Assembly (NCBI RefSeq): GCF_026000375.1
Contig: NZ_AP026708.1
Location: 808,501 to 872,500, forward strand
Direction of reading: 5' to 3'
DNA from: Pseudodesulfovibrio portus
Lineage (GTDB): Bacteria; Desulfobacterota; Desulfovibrionia; Desulfovibrionales; Desulfovibrionaceae
DNA: 64,000 nt
Made by a program: the position numbers and the translations under genes. The notes beneath the pieces are model-generated. The model had not been told where the DNA came from. It searched no databases and saw nothing but the letters and a program-made list of their open reading frames with translations. Shown here piece after piece: positions 33,202 through 44,228 of this stretch. Every line of letters starts with the position of its first letter. Within the stretch, counting starts at the first letter, position 1.

Positions 33202-34902
33202 ATGAAAAATCTCCTTTCCGCCACTTTTACCCTCATCATCGCCGCCGCCGTGATGATCGACCCCGCCCTGGCCGCCGATGCGTCCAAGGGCGCTGCCAAC
33301 GCGCAGGCATTCGGCATGCTCACCCTCATCCCGCCGCTCATCGCCATCGCCCTGGCATTCCTGAGCAAGAACGTGGTCCTTTCCCTGTTCCTGGGCGTGT
33401 TCTCCGGCTGCTTCATGCTCGACCTCAAAGGATGGGACATCTACAATGCAATGGTCGGCGGCTTCCTGCGGCTGTCCACCGAGATTCTCAACTCCCTGGC
33501 CGACAGCTGGAACGCGGGCATCGTACTCCAGTGTCTGGCCATCGGCGGCCTCATCGCCCTGGTCTCGAAGATGGGCGGGGCCAAGGCCATCGCCGACGCC
33601 CTGTCCAAGCGCGCCAAGTCCCCCCGCTCCTCCCAGTTCGCCACCTGGCTCATGGGCTTGTTCATCTTCTTCGACGACTACGCCAACTCCCTGACCGTGG
33701 GCCCGATCATGCGCCCGGTCACCGACCGGATGAAGGTCTCCCGCGAGAAACTCGCCTTCATCATCGACGCCACGGCCGCGCCCATCGCGGGCATCGCCCT
33801 GATCTCCACCTGGGTGGCCTACGAAGTCGGCCTGATCCGCGACGGCTACCAGGCCATCGGCGTCCAGGCCAACGCCTACGGCATCTTCGTGGAGACCATC
33901 CCGTACCGTTTCTACAACATCTTCATCCTGGCCTTCATCGTCTTCACCATCTGGTTCATGCGCGAGTTCGGCCCCATGCACAAGGCCGAGACCCGCGCCC
34001 GCGTCGAGGGCAAGGTCCTTGCCGACGACGCCACTCCCATGGCCGCCGAGGAGTCCACCAGCCTTGAGCCCGCAGCCCACGTGGTGCCCTCGGTCTGGTC
34101 GGCCATCCTGCCCATCGGCACCCTGATCGCGGCCGCCTTCCTGGGCTTCTACTTCAACGGCTACCACGCCATCGACGACCCGGCCCTGCTGGCGACCGTC
34201 AACGCCTCGCCCTTCAGCTTCACGGCCATGCGGGAATGCTTCGGCGCGTCCGACGCGTCGGTGGTCCTGTTCCAGGCCGCCCTGGTGGCCAGCCTGGTGG
34301 CCATCGCCATGGCCATCTTCAAGAAGATCATGCCCATCAAGGAAGCCATCGAGACCTTTGTCACCGGCGTGAAGTCCATGAACATCACCGCCGTCATCCT
34401 GCTCCTGGCCTGGTCCCTGTCCGGGGTCATGAAGGAGCTCGGCACCGCCACCTACCTGGTGTCCATCCTGACCGACACCCTGCCCCCGTACCTGCTGCCG
34501 ACCATCATCTTCATCCTCGGCTCCATCATCAGCTTCGCCACCGGCACCTCCTACGGCACCATGGGCATCCTCATGCCGCTGGCCATCCCGCTGTCGTTCG
34601 CCCTGAACCCCGACCCGGGCTTCGTCATCCTCAACGTGGGCTCGGTCCTCACCGGGGCCATCTTCGGCGACCACTGCTCGCCCATCTCGGACACCACCAT
34701 CCTGTCCTCCATGGGGGCCAGCTGCGACCACATCGACCATGTGCGCACCCAGCTGTTCTACGCCGTGCCAGTGGCCCTGATCGCCATCCTGGCGGGCTAC
34801 CTCCCGGCGGGACTGGGCATGCCGGTCTACCTGACCCTGCCCGTGGGCCTGGCGGCCACCTGCCTGCTCGTCCGCTTCGCGGGGAAGAAGGTGGCGTCCT
34901 AG
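33202..34902 (+). CDS. NhaC-family Na+/H+ antiporter-like transporter
   Basis: A 566-residue polytopic membrane protein with 12 or more hydrophobic segments. Signatures of the NhaC/ArsB-IT group are FFDDYANSLTVGPIMRPV, TAAPIAGIALISTW, FATGTSYGTMGILMP and GDHCSPISDTTILSS. It probably exchanges Na+ for H+, although some family members carry amino or organic acids, so the substrate is open. The N-terminus resembles a signal peptide (ending ALAADAS) before the first core helix. AAGGAA lies 6 bases before the ATG. It is a single-gene unit closed by a strong terminator. Confidence 0.82.
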   Translation: MKNLLSATFTLIIAAAVMIDPALAADASKGAANAQAFGMLTLIPPLIAIALAFLSKNVVLSLFLGVFSGCFMLDLKGWDIYNAMVGGFLRLSTEILNSLADSWNAGIVLQCLAIGGLIALVSKMGGAKAIADALSKRAKSPRSSQFATWLMGLFIFFDDYANSLTVGPIMRPVTDRMKVSREKLAFIIDATAAPIAGIALISTWVAYEVGLIRDGYQAIGVQANAYGIFVETIPYRFYNIFILAFIVFTIWFMREFGPMHKAETRARVEGKVLADDATPMAAEESTSLEPAAHVVPSVWSAILPIGTLIAAAFLGFYFNGYHAIDDPALLATVNASPFSFTAMRECFGASDASVVLFQAALVASLVAIAMAIFKKIMPIKEAIETFVTGVKSMNITAVILLLAWSLSGVMKELGTATYLVSILTDTLPPYLLPTIIFILGSIISFATGTSYGTMGILMPLAIPLSFALNPDPGFVILNVGSVLTGAIFGDHCSPISDTTILSSMGASCDHIDHVRTQLFYAVPVALIAILAGYLPAGLGMPVYLTLPVGLAATCLLVRFAGKKVAS

Positions 34903-34924
34903 CCCTGAAAGCCACACAAAAAAC

Positions 34925-34959
34925 AACCGCCCGGATCAGTCTGACTGATCCGGGCGGTT
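34925..34959. terminator. Bidirectional terminator between nhaC-like and GNAT genes
   Basis: A 16-bp perfect stem (AACCGCCCGGATCAGT and its complement) with a 3-nt loop, with A-rich sequence on the left. It lies 22 bases from each stop codon. Confidence 0.88.
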
Positions 34960-34981
34960 TGCCTTTCATGTCCCGAAAAAA

Positions 34982-35461
34982 TCAGAACCGATAACGGTAG
35001 TACTTCACGTCCACGTCCATGAGCGGCACGGAATCCGGCACCGTTGCCCGGGCCACTTCGGTGAATCCGGACTTCTCGTAAAACCGATGGGCCGCGTGGT
35101 AGACGTCCACGGTGCCGAGATAGATCTCCCGCACGCCCCGCTCCCGCGCCCAATCAAGCAGTGTCCGCATGAGCGCACCGGCGACGCCCCGCTCCCCGCC
35201 GCGAAATTCCTTCTTCACGAACATCTTGCGCAGGGCGCAGACGCCGTCGCCCACGTCTTTCAGGGCGATGGTGCCCGCCAACTCCCCGCCCTCGAAGGCC
35301 AGCCAGAAGTTGCCCGCCCCCTGCTGGTAGAAGCCGGGGATGTCGCGCAGGTCGGGCTGCTTCTCGGCGGACGTGGCCACGCCGAACTCCCGTATCTGGA
35401 TGGTGGTGATGAGGTCGACGATGGCGTCGCAGTCGTGACCGGAGTATGGGACGATGTGCAC
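34982..35461 (-). CDS. GNAT-family N-acetyltransferase
   Basis: A 159-residue acetyltransferase. The acetyl-CoA-binding region is FVKKEFRGGERGVAGALM (a variant of R/Q-x-x-G-x-G/A), preceded by AGTIALKDVGDG and followed by YLGTVDVYHAAHRFYEKSGF with the usual FYEK-GF end motif. The acceptor is unknown. The start is a GTG 2 bases after the holB stop without its own ribosome-binding site, which implies translational coupling with holB. The frame continues upstream inside holB, but that part is not real coding. Confidence 0.82.
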   Translation of the reverse strand: MHIVPYSGHDCDAIVDLITTIQIREFGVATSAEKQPDLRDIPGFYQQGAGNFWLAFEGGELAGTIALKDVGDGVCALRKMFVKKEFRGGERGVAGALMRTLLDWARERGVREIYLGTVDVYHAAHRFYEKSGFTEVARATVPDSVPLMDVDVKYYRYRF

Positions 35462-35463
35462 GG

Positions 35464-36315
35464 CTACACCATGCGGGTCGCCACCCAATCCAAAACCATG
35501 GCCGGGTTGACCGGCACCTGGGTGTTGAGGGCGTCCTGGGCCTGGTCGAGAATGAGGCCGATGCGCCGGAGTCCCCGGGCGTCGTATTGCTGGGACAGGG
35601 TGACGGAAAGGGGGGTCCCATTGGAGCCCGACATGGCCTCGCGCAGTTCGCGCTGCATGCCGAGAACTACCTGCATGGCCAGGTCCTTGTTCACCGCGCC
35701 CTTGGTCGAAGTGCGCTGGAACCAGCCGCGCCGGGTCTGCCAGAAGGTCGCCAGGGCCGTGGTCCACTCCGTGATCTCGGGCGGGTTGTCGCGGGTGCCC
35801 GGCCAGGCCAGGGTGACCACCCAGGAGCGGGAGACCAGGGTTTCAAGCAGCCGCTCGCGCTGGGGCGCGGCCAGGATGAACACGTTGCCGGGCCTCGGCT
35901 CCTCCAGCGACTTGAGCAGGGCGTTGGCCGCCTCGGTCATGAACATCTGGGCCTCGGCAAAGATGGTCACGCGATAGCCGTCGCCGTTGGGCGGCTGGCC
36001 CCAGGTGGAGCGCATCTGCCGCACCGGGTCCACCTTGATCAGCCCTTCGCGGCCGTCGAAAAGGATCAGGTCGTTGAAGGCGAGGCTCGAAATCTGCCTG
36101 CACGCCGGGCATTGGCCGCAAGGGCCGTGGCGCTTGACGTGTCCGGACCCGCAGTTGAGCCGCATGGCCCAATACAGGGAAAGAGCGAAACGGGACTCCG
36201 CGTCGCCCCCTTCGATGACGATGGACTGGGGGGGATCGTGGGCAATGGCGTTCAGTCGCTTGACCGCATGCTCCTGACCGACCAGACCGGCCAGCGGATC
36301 ATCGTGCAACGTCAT
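35464..36315 (-). CDS. holB: DNA polymerase III delta' subunit
   Basis: A 283-residue clamp-loader subunit. The N-terminal AAA+ domain starts LAGLVGQEHAVKRLNAI. The Walker A site is replaced by IEGGDAESR, as expected for delta', which does not hydrolyse ATP. The zinc module CGQCPACRQ is complete with an upstream Cys, and the SRC-like arginine-finger segment reads VSRSWVV, so the usual SRC Cys is absent. It acts with DnaX and HolA to load the beta clamp. It is downstream of purA, separated by a long hairpin element. Confidence 0.85.
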   Translation of the reverse strand: MTLHDDPLAGLVGQEHAVKRLNAIAHDPPQSIVIEGGDAESRFALSLYWAMRLNCGSGHVKRHGPCGQCPACRQISSLAFNDLILFDGREGLIKVDPVRQMRSTWGQPPNGDGYRVTIFAEAQMFMTEAANALLKSLEEPRPGNVFILAAPQRERLLETLVSRSWVVTLAWPGTRDNPPEITEWTTALATFWQTRRGWFQRTSTKGAVNKDLAMQVVLGMQRELREAMSGSNGTPLSVTLSQQYDARGLRRIGLILDQAQDALNTQVPVNPAMVLDWVATRMV

Positions 36316-36336
36316 CGCTCACTCCTTGGTTGGGTT

Positions 36337-36404
36337 GCCTCCGGCGGCTGGGGGAAGGGGAGGAAAAACCCTTTGAAAAGGGTTGTTTCCTCCCCTTCCC
36401 CCAG
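36337..36404. repeat. Long G-rich hairpin between purA and holB
   Basis: A near-perfect stem of about 19 bp (CTGGGGGAAGGGGAGGAAA and its complement) is capped by an inner ACCCTTT/AAAGGGT hairpin. GCCTCCGGCGG precedes the left arm, and a related GCCTCCGGC stretch starts the element near 24.2 kb. It looks like a dispersed desulfovibrio intergenic element. The rest of this 194-bp gap shows nothing else. Confidence 0.6.
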
Positions 36405-36509
36405 ACCCCCATCCCCTCCTTTTCCCAAACTATTTATCTGCGCATTCGCGCGGATTCGGAACTTGGAGGGGCTGGCTTTCCTGTGGTCAAGCGCCGATGG
36501 CAATCAATT

Positions 36510-37781
<1,272 letters not shown>

Positions 37782-37884
37782 TTATGAAGATGCCGGAAAA
37801 ACCTGTCCGGCGAAATTGCGCGCACAAACGGTTATCTTCCGTAAGTACAATTCCTCCTGTCTGTCAACTCGACAGATCGGACAA

Positions 37885-38277
37885 TTATTTGGGGTTTTTC
37901 GGGTTCAGGGTCAACAACTTGCCCCGACGGTCCTTTTTGCCTTCCGGCATCACTTCCTTCAGCGTGGCGTCTCCCTCGGCGGCCGGTTCACTCGGATCGG
38001 GCCGTTGCGGGGCGGTCAGGGCGGCCAGATCGATTTCCACGGAATCGTCGCCGGGCATTCGGGACTGGGCCCAATTGTAATTGAAAAGCTGATTCTTGAA
38101 GCGGGTGGACTGAATGAGGTTGAACACCAGGACGGCCTCCTCCCAGCGTCGGGTGGGCTCGAAAGTCCGAACTTTTTCGGCGTATTTCTCCCACAGGCTC
38201 ATGAGCGAGGCCTCGTCGTACGCGTTGATCTGACGGGCCAGTTTCAAGAGCGCCTTTTCCAGATAGCTTTCTGACAT
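37885..38277 (-). CDS. Conserved-looking hypothetical protein (130 aa)
   Basis: A soluble 130-residue protein with no signal peptide or membrane segment. The N-terminal 75 residues are helical (SESYLEKALLKLARQINAY, LWEKYAEKVRTFEPT); the C-terminal 50 are charged, Pro-rich and probably disordered, ending LLTLNPKNPK. I do not recognise a family. The ATG follows AAGGAATATCG. It lies between the chemoreceptor terminator and purA and may be transcribed into purA, though a TTGACA-like element in the gap suggests purA has its own promoter. Confidence 0.65.
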   Translation of the reverse strand: MSESYLEKALLKLARQINAYDEASLMSLWEKYAEKVRTFEPTRRWEEAVLVFNLIQSTRFKNQLFNYNWAQSRMPGDDSVEIDLAALTAPQRPDPSEPAAEGDATLKEVMPEGKKDRRGKLLTLNPKNPK

Positions 38278-38377
38278 CGATATTCCTTGATTATGAGACA
38301 CGGCGCAGGCCGGGAATCACTCCATACCAAATATATAACGGCCCCGGCAACGCAAAATCGCGACCGCTCCCGCACGG

Positions 38378-38407
38378 AAAAGGGGCACCCGGTGTTTCGG
38401 GTGCCCC
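38378..38407 (-). terminator. Terminator of the chemoreceptor gene
   Basis: GGGGCACCCG and its complement form a 10-bp stem with a 6-nt loop, followed on minus by TTTT. It lies 29 bases after the stop. Confidence 0.8.
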
Positions 38408-38436
38408 CACAGATTCAAAGGAGAGGCCAGACGGTA

Positions 38437-40122
38437 TCAAAAACGCTCGAAATCACCATCGTCCACACCGTCCAGATCGATGTCCACGCCCTCATCGTCG
38501 GCCGCAGGGGCCTGCGCCAAGGGCTTGGGCGGCGTCTGGCGCACGGTGGGAGCAGCACGCTTTGCGCTGCCGCGCTTCTTTGCGGGAACATCCATATGAA
38601 CATTTCCGCTGCCGACCTTGAAGAACTGCATGGCCTTCTGCAACTGGACTGCCTGGGCCGACAGCTCTTCGGCGGTCGAAGCCACTTCCTCGGACGCGGC
38701 GGCATTCTGCTGAATGACCTTGTCCATTTCATGGATGGCCTTGCTCACTTCCTCGCTGCCCTGGTTCTGCTCATTGGTGGCGGCGGAGATTTCCTGGACC
38801 AGATCGGCCGTCTTCTTGATGTCCGGCACGATCTTGGCCAGCAGATTCCCGGCCTCCTCGGCCACCCGAACGCTGGAAGTGGACAGTTCGCTGATCTCGG
38901 CGGCGGAGCTGCCGCTGCGTTCGGCCAGCTTGCGAACCTCGGCGGCGACCACGGCAAATCCCTTGCCGTGCTCTCCGGCCCGGGCTGCCTCGATGGCGGC
39001 GTTCAGGGCCAGCAGATTGGTCTGGCGGGCGATTTCCTCGATGATGGAAATCTTCTCCGCGATCTGCTTCATGGCGTCCACGGTCTTGGCCACGGCCTGG
39101 CCGCCCTTCTCCGTGTCGATGGCCGCCTGGTTGGTCATCTCGTTGGTCACCTGGGCGTTGTCGGCGTTCTGCCCGATACTGGACGTCATCTCCTCCATGG
39201 CGGCGGAGACCTCTTCCACGGCGGAAGCCTGCTCGGTGGCGCCCTGCGACATCTCCACCGAGGAGGAGGACAGCTCCTCGCTGCCCGCAGCCACCTGCTC
39301 CGAGGCCTGGCTGACATTGCCCACCACCCGTCTCAGTTCGGCGATCATGTGGGCGATGGCGCCGGTCAGCTGGCCAACCTCATCCTTGCTCCTGGGCGTC
39401 AACTCCATGGTCAGGTCGCCCTTGGCCATGCGGCTGGACGCCTCGACGATCTCGTGCACGGGCTTGATCATGCTGCGTATCACGAAGACCACCAGGGCGA
39501 TGAGGATGGACATGGATATGACGGTGGGAATGAGAATCTGCCAGCGGAGCGAGGCGACCTGCGCCTCGACGTCGTCCACATAGATGCCGGACCCGACCAC
39601 CCAGCCCCAGGGCTTGAACAGTCTGACGTAGGACACCTTGGGGACGGCCTTCTCGGAACCGGGCTTGGGCCAGTAGTAGTCCACGAAGCCCATCCCCTTG
39701 GTCTTGCCGACGGCGGCAAACTCCTTGAAGATGTACACCCCGTTCTCGTCCTTCAGGTCGCTCATGTCCTTGCCGTTCAGGTCGGGCTTGACGCCGTGCA
39801 CGACGACCACGGAGTTCAGGTCATTGATCCAGAAATACTCGTCACCGCTGTAACGCAGCGAGGCGACTTCCTCCCCGGCGAGCTTCTTGGCCTCCGCTTC
39901 GGTCAAAGCCCCGCTGGCGGCCTTTTCGGCATAACTGGCGATAACGCTGTAGGCGGTATCCACCACGCCCTGGGTGGCTATCCGCTTCTCCTGCATGAGC
40001 GAACTCCCCACAACCGGGAGGAAATAGCCGAGCAACCCGGCCAGGACAAACACAACGGCCGCCAGGAACAGGCTGAGAATCTTGCTGATCATTCCCCAAT
40101 CGCGAAATCTCCTGATACCCAT
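38437..40122 (-). CDS. Methyl-accepting chemotaxis protein with periplasmic Cache domain
   Basis: A 561-residue chemoreceptor. A membrane helix (about 12-40) is followed by a periplasmic single-Cache domain ([33 protein letters not shown]), a second helix (about 195-215), a HAMP domain ([19 protein letters not shown]) and a long cytoplasmic coiled coil with the signalling tip [19 protein letters not shown]. The Cache type often binds small organic acids or similar ligands. No CheR pentapeptide is seen at the C-terminus. AAAGGAGG precedes the ATG. It is a single-gene unit. Confidence 0.93.
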   Translation of the reverse strand: MGIRRFRDWGMISKILSLFLAAVVFVLAGLLGYFLPVVGSSLMQEKRIATQGVVDTAYSVIASYAEKAASGALTEAEAKKLAGEEVASLRYSGDEYFWINDLNSVVVVHGVKPDLNGKDMSDLKDENGVYIFKEFAAVGKTKGMGFVDYYWPKPGSEKAVPKVSYVRLFKPWGWVVGSGIYVDDVEAQVASLRWQILIPTVISMSILIALVVFVIRSMIKPVHEIVEASSRMAKGDLTMELTPRSKDEVGQLTGAIAHMIAELRRVVGNVSQASEQVAAGSEELSSSSVEMSQGATEQASAVEEVSAAMEEMTSSIGQNADNAQVTNEMTNQAAIDTEKGGQAVAKTVDAMKQIAEKISIIEEIARQTNLLALNAAIEAARAGEHGKGFAVVAAEVRKLAERSGSSAAEISELSTSSVRVAEEAGNLLAKIVPDIKKTADLVQEISAATNEQNQGSEEVSKAIHEMDKVIQQNAAASEEVASTAEELSAQAVQLQKAMQFFKVGSGNVHMDVPAKKRGSAKRAAPTVRQTPPKPLAQAPAADDEGVDIDLDGVDDGDFERF

Positions 40123-40242
40123 AAGTCCTCCTTTGAATTAGGACTTTGTCATTCCCCGAACCAGTCATACGGTCGAAATTTCTTTAATCCTGACTCAACC
40201 TACAACAAATACACATATGAAGACCATGATAATTTACCTTCT

Positions 40243-40251
40243 TGGTATAAT
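40243..40251 (+). promoter_or_regulatory. Possible extended -10 promoter of the AICAR transformylase gene
   Basis: TGGTATAAT is a full extended -10 element about 130 bases before the gene. No good -35 lies at 16-18 bases upstream, so the promoter is only probable. Confidence 0.4.
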
Positions 40252-40379
40252 TTAAACCTATGATTGAATTGCCATTGCACCGCCGGACCGGTCGGGAGGG
40301 GCAGTCCCTCCATCATTGCCCGCCACTGAGACCTGTGCTATGACCGCCCCCTCACATGAGCACAACAGGGAGTTGACCT

Positions 40380-41654
40380 ATGTCCGATTTGAAGAAGATG
40401 TACCATACCTTGCAGCAGGACCCGTTTCCGTCCGACATGAAACTGACCCTGGGCGACCAGGAATTGGTTTTCAAAAAACGCACCTGGGAGATCGACGGAG
40501 AGACCAAGGGACTCCGCTACGGCGAGAACCCGGACCAGCCCGCCGCGTTGTACGAACTGACCCGGGGACAGCTTGAAGTGGGCGGCGTCAAGTTCATCGG
40601 CGCAGGCCAGGGACTGGTCTCCGCCCTGACCGAGGAGCACATGCTCCAGGCGGGCAAGCACCCCGGCAAGACCAACCTGACCGACGTGGACAACGCCCTC
40701 AATATTTTGCAGTACCTGTCCGCCAAACCGGCCGCGCTCATCCTCAAGCACAACAACCCGTGCGGCGCCGCCTGGACCGAGGACGGCGTGGCCGAGGCCT
40801 TCCGCCGCGCCTTCGAGGCCGACCGCATCGCCGCCTTTGGCGGGGCCGTGGTCGTCAACCGGACCCTGGACCTGGCCTGTGCGGAACAGATTTCCAAGGT
40901 CTACGTGGAAGTGGTGGCAGCCCCGGATTTCGAGGACGAGGCCCTTGCCCTGCTCAAAAAGAAAAAGAACCTGCGCATCCTGCAGATTCCCGGCATCACC
41001 GAACTGGACAAGCTGGCCACCCAGCCGTTCCTGGACATCAAGTCCCTGTCCGACGGCGGCATGGTCCTCCAGTTCTCCTTCCGCAACGCCATCCTCAAGG
41101 CCGAAGACTTCATCCCGGCCACGGCCGAGAAGGACGGCAACCGGTTCGTGGCCCGCGCCCCGTCCAAGCAGGAAGCCGACGACCTGCTCTTTGCCTGGGC
41201 CGTGGAGGCCGGCGTGACCTCGAATTCCGTCATCTTCGCCCGCAACGGCGTGACCACCGCCATCGGCACCGGCGAACAGGACCGGGTCGGCTGCGTGCTC
41301 CTGGCCACTACCAAGGCCTACATCAAGTACGCGGACCTGCTGGCTTCCAAGGAACTGGGCAAATCCCTGTTCGAGCTGAAGCTGGCGGCCATCAAGGATG
41401 CGGACATGAAGGCCAAGCTGGAGGACATCGAAAAGCGCACCCAGGAGGCGCGCGGCGGCCTGCCCGGCTCCGTGGTCGTCTCCGACGGCTTCTTCCCGTT
41501 CCGCGACGGCGTGGACCTGTGCCTGGACCAGGGCGTGACCGCCATTGCCCAGCCCGGCGGCTCCATCCGCGACAACGAGGTCATCCAGGCCGTGAACGAG
41601 GCCAGCCCGCAGGCGGCCATGGTCTTCACCGGCCAGCGTTCATTCAAACATTAA
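40380..41654 (+). CDS. purH: Stand-alone AICAR transformylase (C-terminal half of PurH)
   Basis: A 424-residue protein holding only the formyltransferase part of bifunctional PurH: LRYGENPDQPAALYE, LKHNNPCGAA with the catalytic Lys-His region, AFGGAVVVNRTLD, SFRNAILKAED and VVVSDGFFPFRDGVD followed by AIAQPGGSIRD. It should formylate AICAR with 10-formyl-THF to FAICAR. The N-terminal MGS-like IMP cyclohydrolase domain is absent here but present as a separate gene about 7 kb to the right on the other strand. AGGGAGTTGACCT precedes the ATG. Confidence 0.92.
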   Translation: MSDLKKMYHTLQQDPFPSDMKLTLGDQELVFKKRTWEIDGETKGLRYGENPDQPAALYELTRGQLEVGGVKFIGAGQGLVSALTEEHMLQAGKHPGKTNLTDVDNALNILQYLSAKPAALILKHNNPCGAAWTEDGVAEAFRRAFEADRIAAFGGAVVVNRTLDLACAEQISKVYVEVVAAPDFEDEALALLKKKKNLRILQIPGITELDKLATQPFLDIKSLSDGGMVLQFSFRNAILKAEDFIPATAEKDGNRFVARAPSKQEADDLLFAWAVEAGVTSNSVIFARNGVTTAIGTGEQDRVGCVLLATTKAYIKYADLLASKELGKSLFELKLAAIKDADMKAKLEDIEKRTQEARGGLPGSVVVSDGFFPFRDGVDLCLDQGVTAIAQPGGSIRDNEVIQAVNEASPQAAMVFTGQRSFKH

Positions 41655-41676
41655 TTGATGGCAGGAATCGGCATTC

Positions 41677-41714
41677 AGGCTTCGCCGGGCACGAGCTTGG
41701 CGAAGCCTTCTATT
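41677..41714. terminator. Terminator between purH C-half and SemiSWEET genes
   Basis: AGGCTTCGCC and GGCGAAGCCT form a 10-bp stem with a 12-nt loop, then TCTATTT on plus. It lies 22 bases after the purH stop and touches the end of the convergent gene. Confidence 0.7.
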
Positions 41715-42009
41715 TGGGGCGGCGGCCCGGCCCCTTTTCAGAGGGCGCGCGGCCGTAGACGATCTTCATGACCAATATGGAAAAGGCAAGGACAAGGGTG
41801 ACCGCATTGGCCAGGATGATCGAGAACGATCCGATGGAAATGCCGTAGACCAGCCACAGGAAAACCCCGAAGGTGAACAGAGAGTACATGCGCAGGGAGA
41901 TGTCGTACACCGATTTGGTGCGCCAGGTGTGTATCACCTGGGGCATGAAAGCAGCGGTGGTGCAACATCCGGCCACGACGCCCAGCATTTCCAGCATGTC
42001 GAGTTCCAT
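41710..42009 (-). CDS. SemiSWEET-family small sugar transporter
   Basis: A 99-residue membrane protein with three hydrophobic segments. The PQ-loop signature AAFMPQVIHTWRTKSVYDIS is clear, with LRMYSLFTFGVFLWLVYG and an Asn in ANAVTLVLAFSI, as in SemiSWEETs that dimerise to move sugars. An ATG 39 bases upstream is possible, but this one gives the normal family length; neither has an ideal ribosome-binding site. It is convergent with the purH C-half gene and divergent from the ribonuclease gene. Confidence 0.8.
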   Translation of the reverse strand: MELDMLEMLGVVAGCCTTAAFMPQVIHTWRTKSVYDISLRMYSLFTFGVFLWLVYGISIGSFSIILANAVTLVLAFSILVMKIVYGRAPSEKGPGRRPK

Positions 42010-42103
42010 GGAAAACCCATACGCCCCTCCACTTACGCTGGCAAACATTTCATGTTAACTACCCGTTCCAACGAACGGAATCGAAACCATAAAGAAGCGC
42101 TTG

Positions 42104-44158
42104 ATGGCAAAGAAAACCATACTCGGCCCCACGGTCCGCCCCGGAACGGTGGTGGAATTCATGCACGGCGACCAGCCCCAGCTTGCCTGGGTGCTGGAGG
42201 AATCGTCCGGCAGGCTCAGGCTGTTGACCATCAACAAGCGCGAAATGAAGCTGCCCGCCGCCCGCCTCCTGCCTTGGCAGGGGCCGGTCCTCAACGCCGA
42301 GGCCTCGCGCCAGGATATCCAGAACGCCCTGAACGATCACCAGGAGAAACGCGGCGAAATCCAGGCCGGACTCGACGTCATGGAACTCTGGGACCTGGCT
42401 CAGGGCGAGATGGAGTCCGCGCCGCTGGAGTGGTTCGCGGACCTGCTCTGGGAAGACCCGGACGACGACCAGGTGGCCGCACTGGGCCGGGCCATGCTCC
42501 AGGCCAAGACCCATTTCAAGTTCCGCCCCCCGAATTTCGAGATATGGTCCGCCGAGACCGTGGAACTCAAGATGCGGCAGAAGGCCGAGGAAAAGGAACG
42601 GGAGGCCGTGACCTCCGCAGGGCAGGTCCTGCTCCAGGCCCTCTGGACCGCATACGGCCAGGGAAGCAAGCCCAAACTGCCGGACATGGCCCCCGAGCTT
42701 GAAGAGAGCCTGTCCGGGATTTTGAAGCGCAAGATCGGCGACCGGCTGGACGAGACCGAGCGCAAGATCTGGACGGCCATCTCCAAGGGACTGCCCGACC
42801 TGCCCCACCTCCCCCTGCTCCTGGCCCAGACATGGGACATCCTCCCCGTCCACCACAACTACCTCCTGGATGAGGCGGACTATACTTGGGAAGATTCATG
42901 GTCGGAATCCTTTTCCAATGAAATCAAGGAAATAGAAAACACATTTTCCAATCAGTCCGAAACTCCCGAAGTCGAAGACCTCATCTCCATAGACGCGGCC
43001 ACCACCAGAGACATCGACGACGCCTTCAGCATCCGCAGGGACGGCGACGGATACGTAGTCTCCATCGGCCTGGCCCGCCCGGACGCGCACTGGGAGTTCG
43101 GCTCCGAACTGGACAAGGCGGTCATGTACCGGGCCACCAGCCTGTATCTGCCCGAAGGCACCAGCCACATGATGCCGGCCCGGTTCGGCACCGGGCTTTA
43201 CAGCCTCATAGCCGGGGAAACCCGTCCGGCGCTGGTCACGGACTTCCGCCTTGACGGAAGCGGCAAGCTCATTTCCGTCACGCCCCGCCCGACCTGGGTC
43301 AGGGTGGCGGCGAACATCACCTATGAGGCTGCGGACGCGGCCATCGAAAACCGGACCGACGAATCCCTGGTCCTGGCCCACGAGCTGGCCGAGAAGCTCC
43401 TCGCCCTCCGCATCGAGGACGGCGCATGCATCATCCGCAAGCCCGAGCCGATCATCACCCTTGAAGGCGAAGGCGCGCAGACCACGGTGGACATCACCCT
43501 CAAGGAGCAATGCCCGCTCTCGGAACTGATCATCAGCGAATTCATGATCCTGGCCAACTCGGGCCTGGCCGCATGGGCCGGGGAAAACGGCGTCCCGCTT
43601 CTGCACCGCACCCAGGACATCGCCCTGCCCCCGGAGGCCGCGGGCATGTTCACGGAGCCCGTTGAGATCATGCAGGTGGTCAAGCTGCTCCTGCCGCCCT
43701 CCCTGGAGACCACCCCCCGGAGGCACGCGGCCCTCGGCGTAGCGGTATACTCGCCCATCACTTCGCCCCTGCGGCGCTACACGGATTTCATCAACATGGC
43801 CCAGGTCTGCACCTTTCTCGCGGATGGCTCCCCCCGCCTGGACAAGGAAGGGCTGGACCAGATGGCCATATACCTGGGCATGCGCATCCAGGCTGTGAGC
43901 GCGGTCCAGCGGTTCCGGCCCCGGTACTGGAAGCTCGTCCACCTCGCGGCGCGACGCAAGGAATACCAGTCCGCCGTGGTGGTGGACGAAGCCGGTCCCA
44001 TGGCCACCCTGGCCATGCCCCACCTGCAGGTCAACGTCCGTTCGCCCAAGAAGCTTCTCGGCGACAAGCTCTACCCGGGCCAGCGGTTCCAGATCAATTT
44101 CGCCCGGGTCGACCCCCTGACCAACGAAATCCGGCTCTCCGAGGCCCTGGAAGAATAG
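42104..44158 (+). CDS. RNase II/R-family exoribonuclease
   Basis: A 684-residue 3'-5' exoribonuclease. The catalytic RNB domain starts near 290 with ISIDAATTRDIDDAFSI, carrying the Asp cluster that binds Mg. PEGTSHMMP, SPITSPLRRYTDFIN and a short C-terminal S1-like tail follow. The N-terminal 280 residues are not a standard cold-shock pair and look lineage-specific. It is closest to RNase II/R but shorter than RNase R. No clear ribosome-binding site is seen before the ATG. It probably drives transcription into the downstream plsY-CDF pair, with a 70-bp gap. Confidence 0.85.
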   Translation: MAKKTILGPTVRPGTVVEFMHGDQPQLAWVLEESSGRLRLLTINKREMKLPAARLLPWQGPVLNAEASRQDIQNALNDHQEKRGEIQAGLDVMELWDLAQGEMESAPLEWFADLLWEDPDDDQVAALGRAMLQAKTHFKFRPPNFEIWSAETVELKMRQKAEEKEREAVTSAGQVLLQALWTAYGQGSKPKLPDMAPELEESLSGILKRKIGDRLDETERKIWTAISKGLPDLPHLPLLLAQTWDILPVHHNYLLDEADYTWEDSWSESFSNEIKEIENTFSNQSETPEVEDLISIDAATTRDIDDAFSIRRDGDGYVVSIGLARPDAHWEFGSELDKAVMYRATSLYLPEGTSHMMPARFGTGLYSLIAGETRPALVTDFRLDGSGKLISVTPRPTWVRVAANITYEAADAAIENRTDESLVLAHELAEKLLALRIEDGACIIRKPEPIITLEGEGAQTTVDITLKEQCPLSELIISEFMILANSGLAAWAGENGVPLLHRTQDIALPPEAAGMFTEPVEIMQVVKLLLPPSLETTPRRHAALGVAVYSPITSPLRRYTDFINMAQVCTFLADGSPRLDKEGLDQMAIYLGMRIQAVSAVQRFRPRYWKLVHLAARRKEYQSAVVVDEAGPMATLAMPHLQVNVRSPKKLLGDKLYPGQRFQINFARVDPLTNEIRLSEALEE

Positions 44159-44228
44159 CCGGTCTTTGCATCGCAGGATAAAATCTGTAGTATCGACCCC
44201 ACATCGTGATATTTCAGGAGAACAGAGA

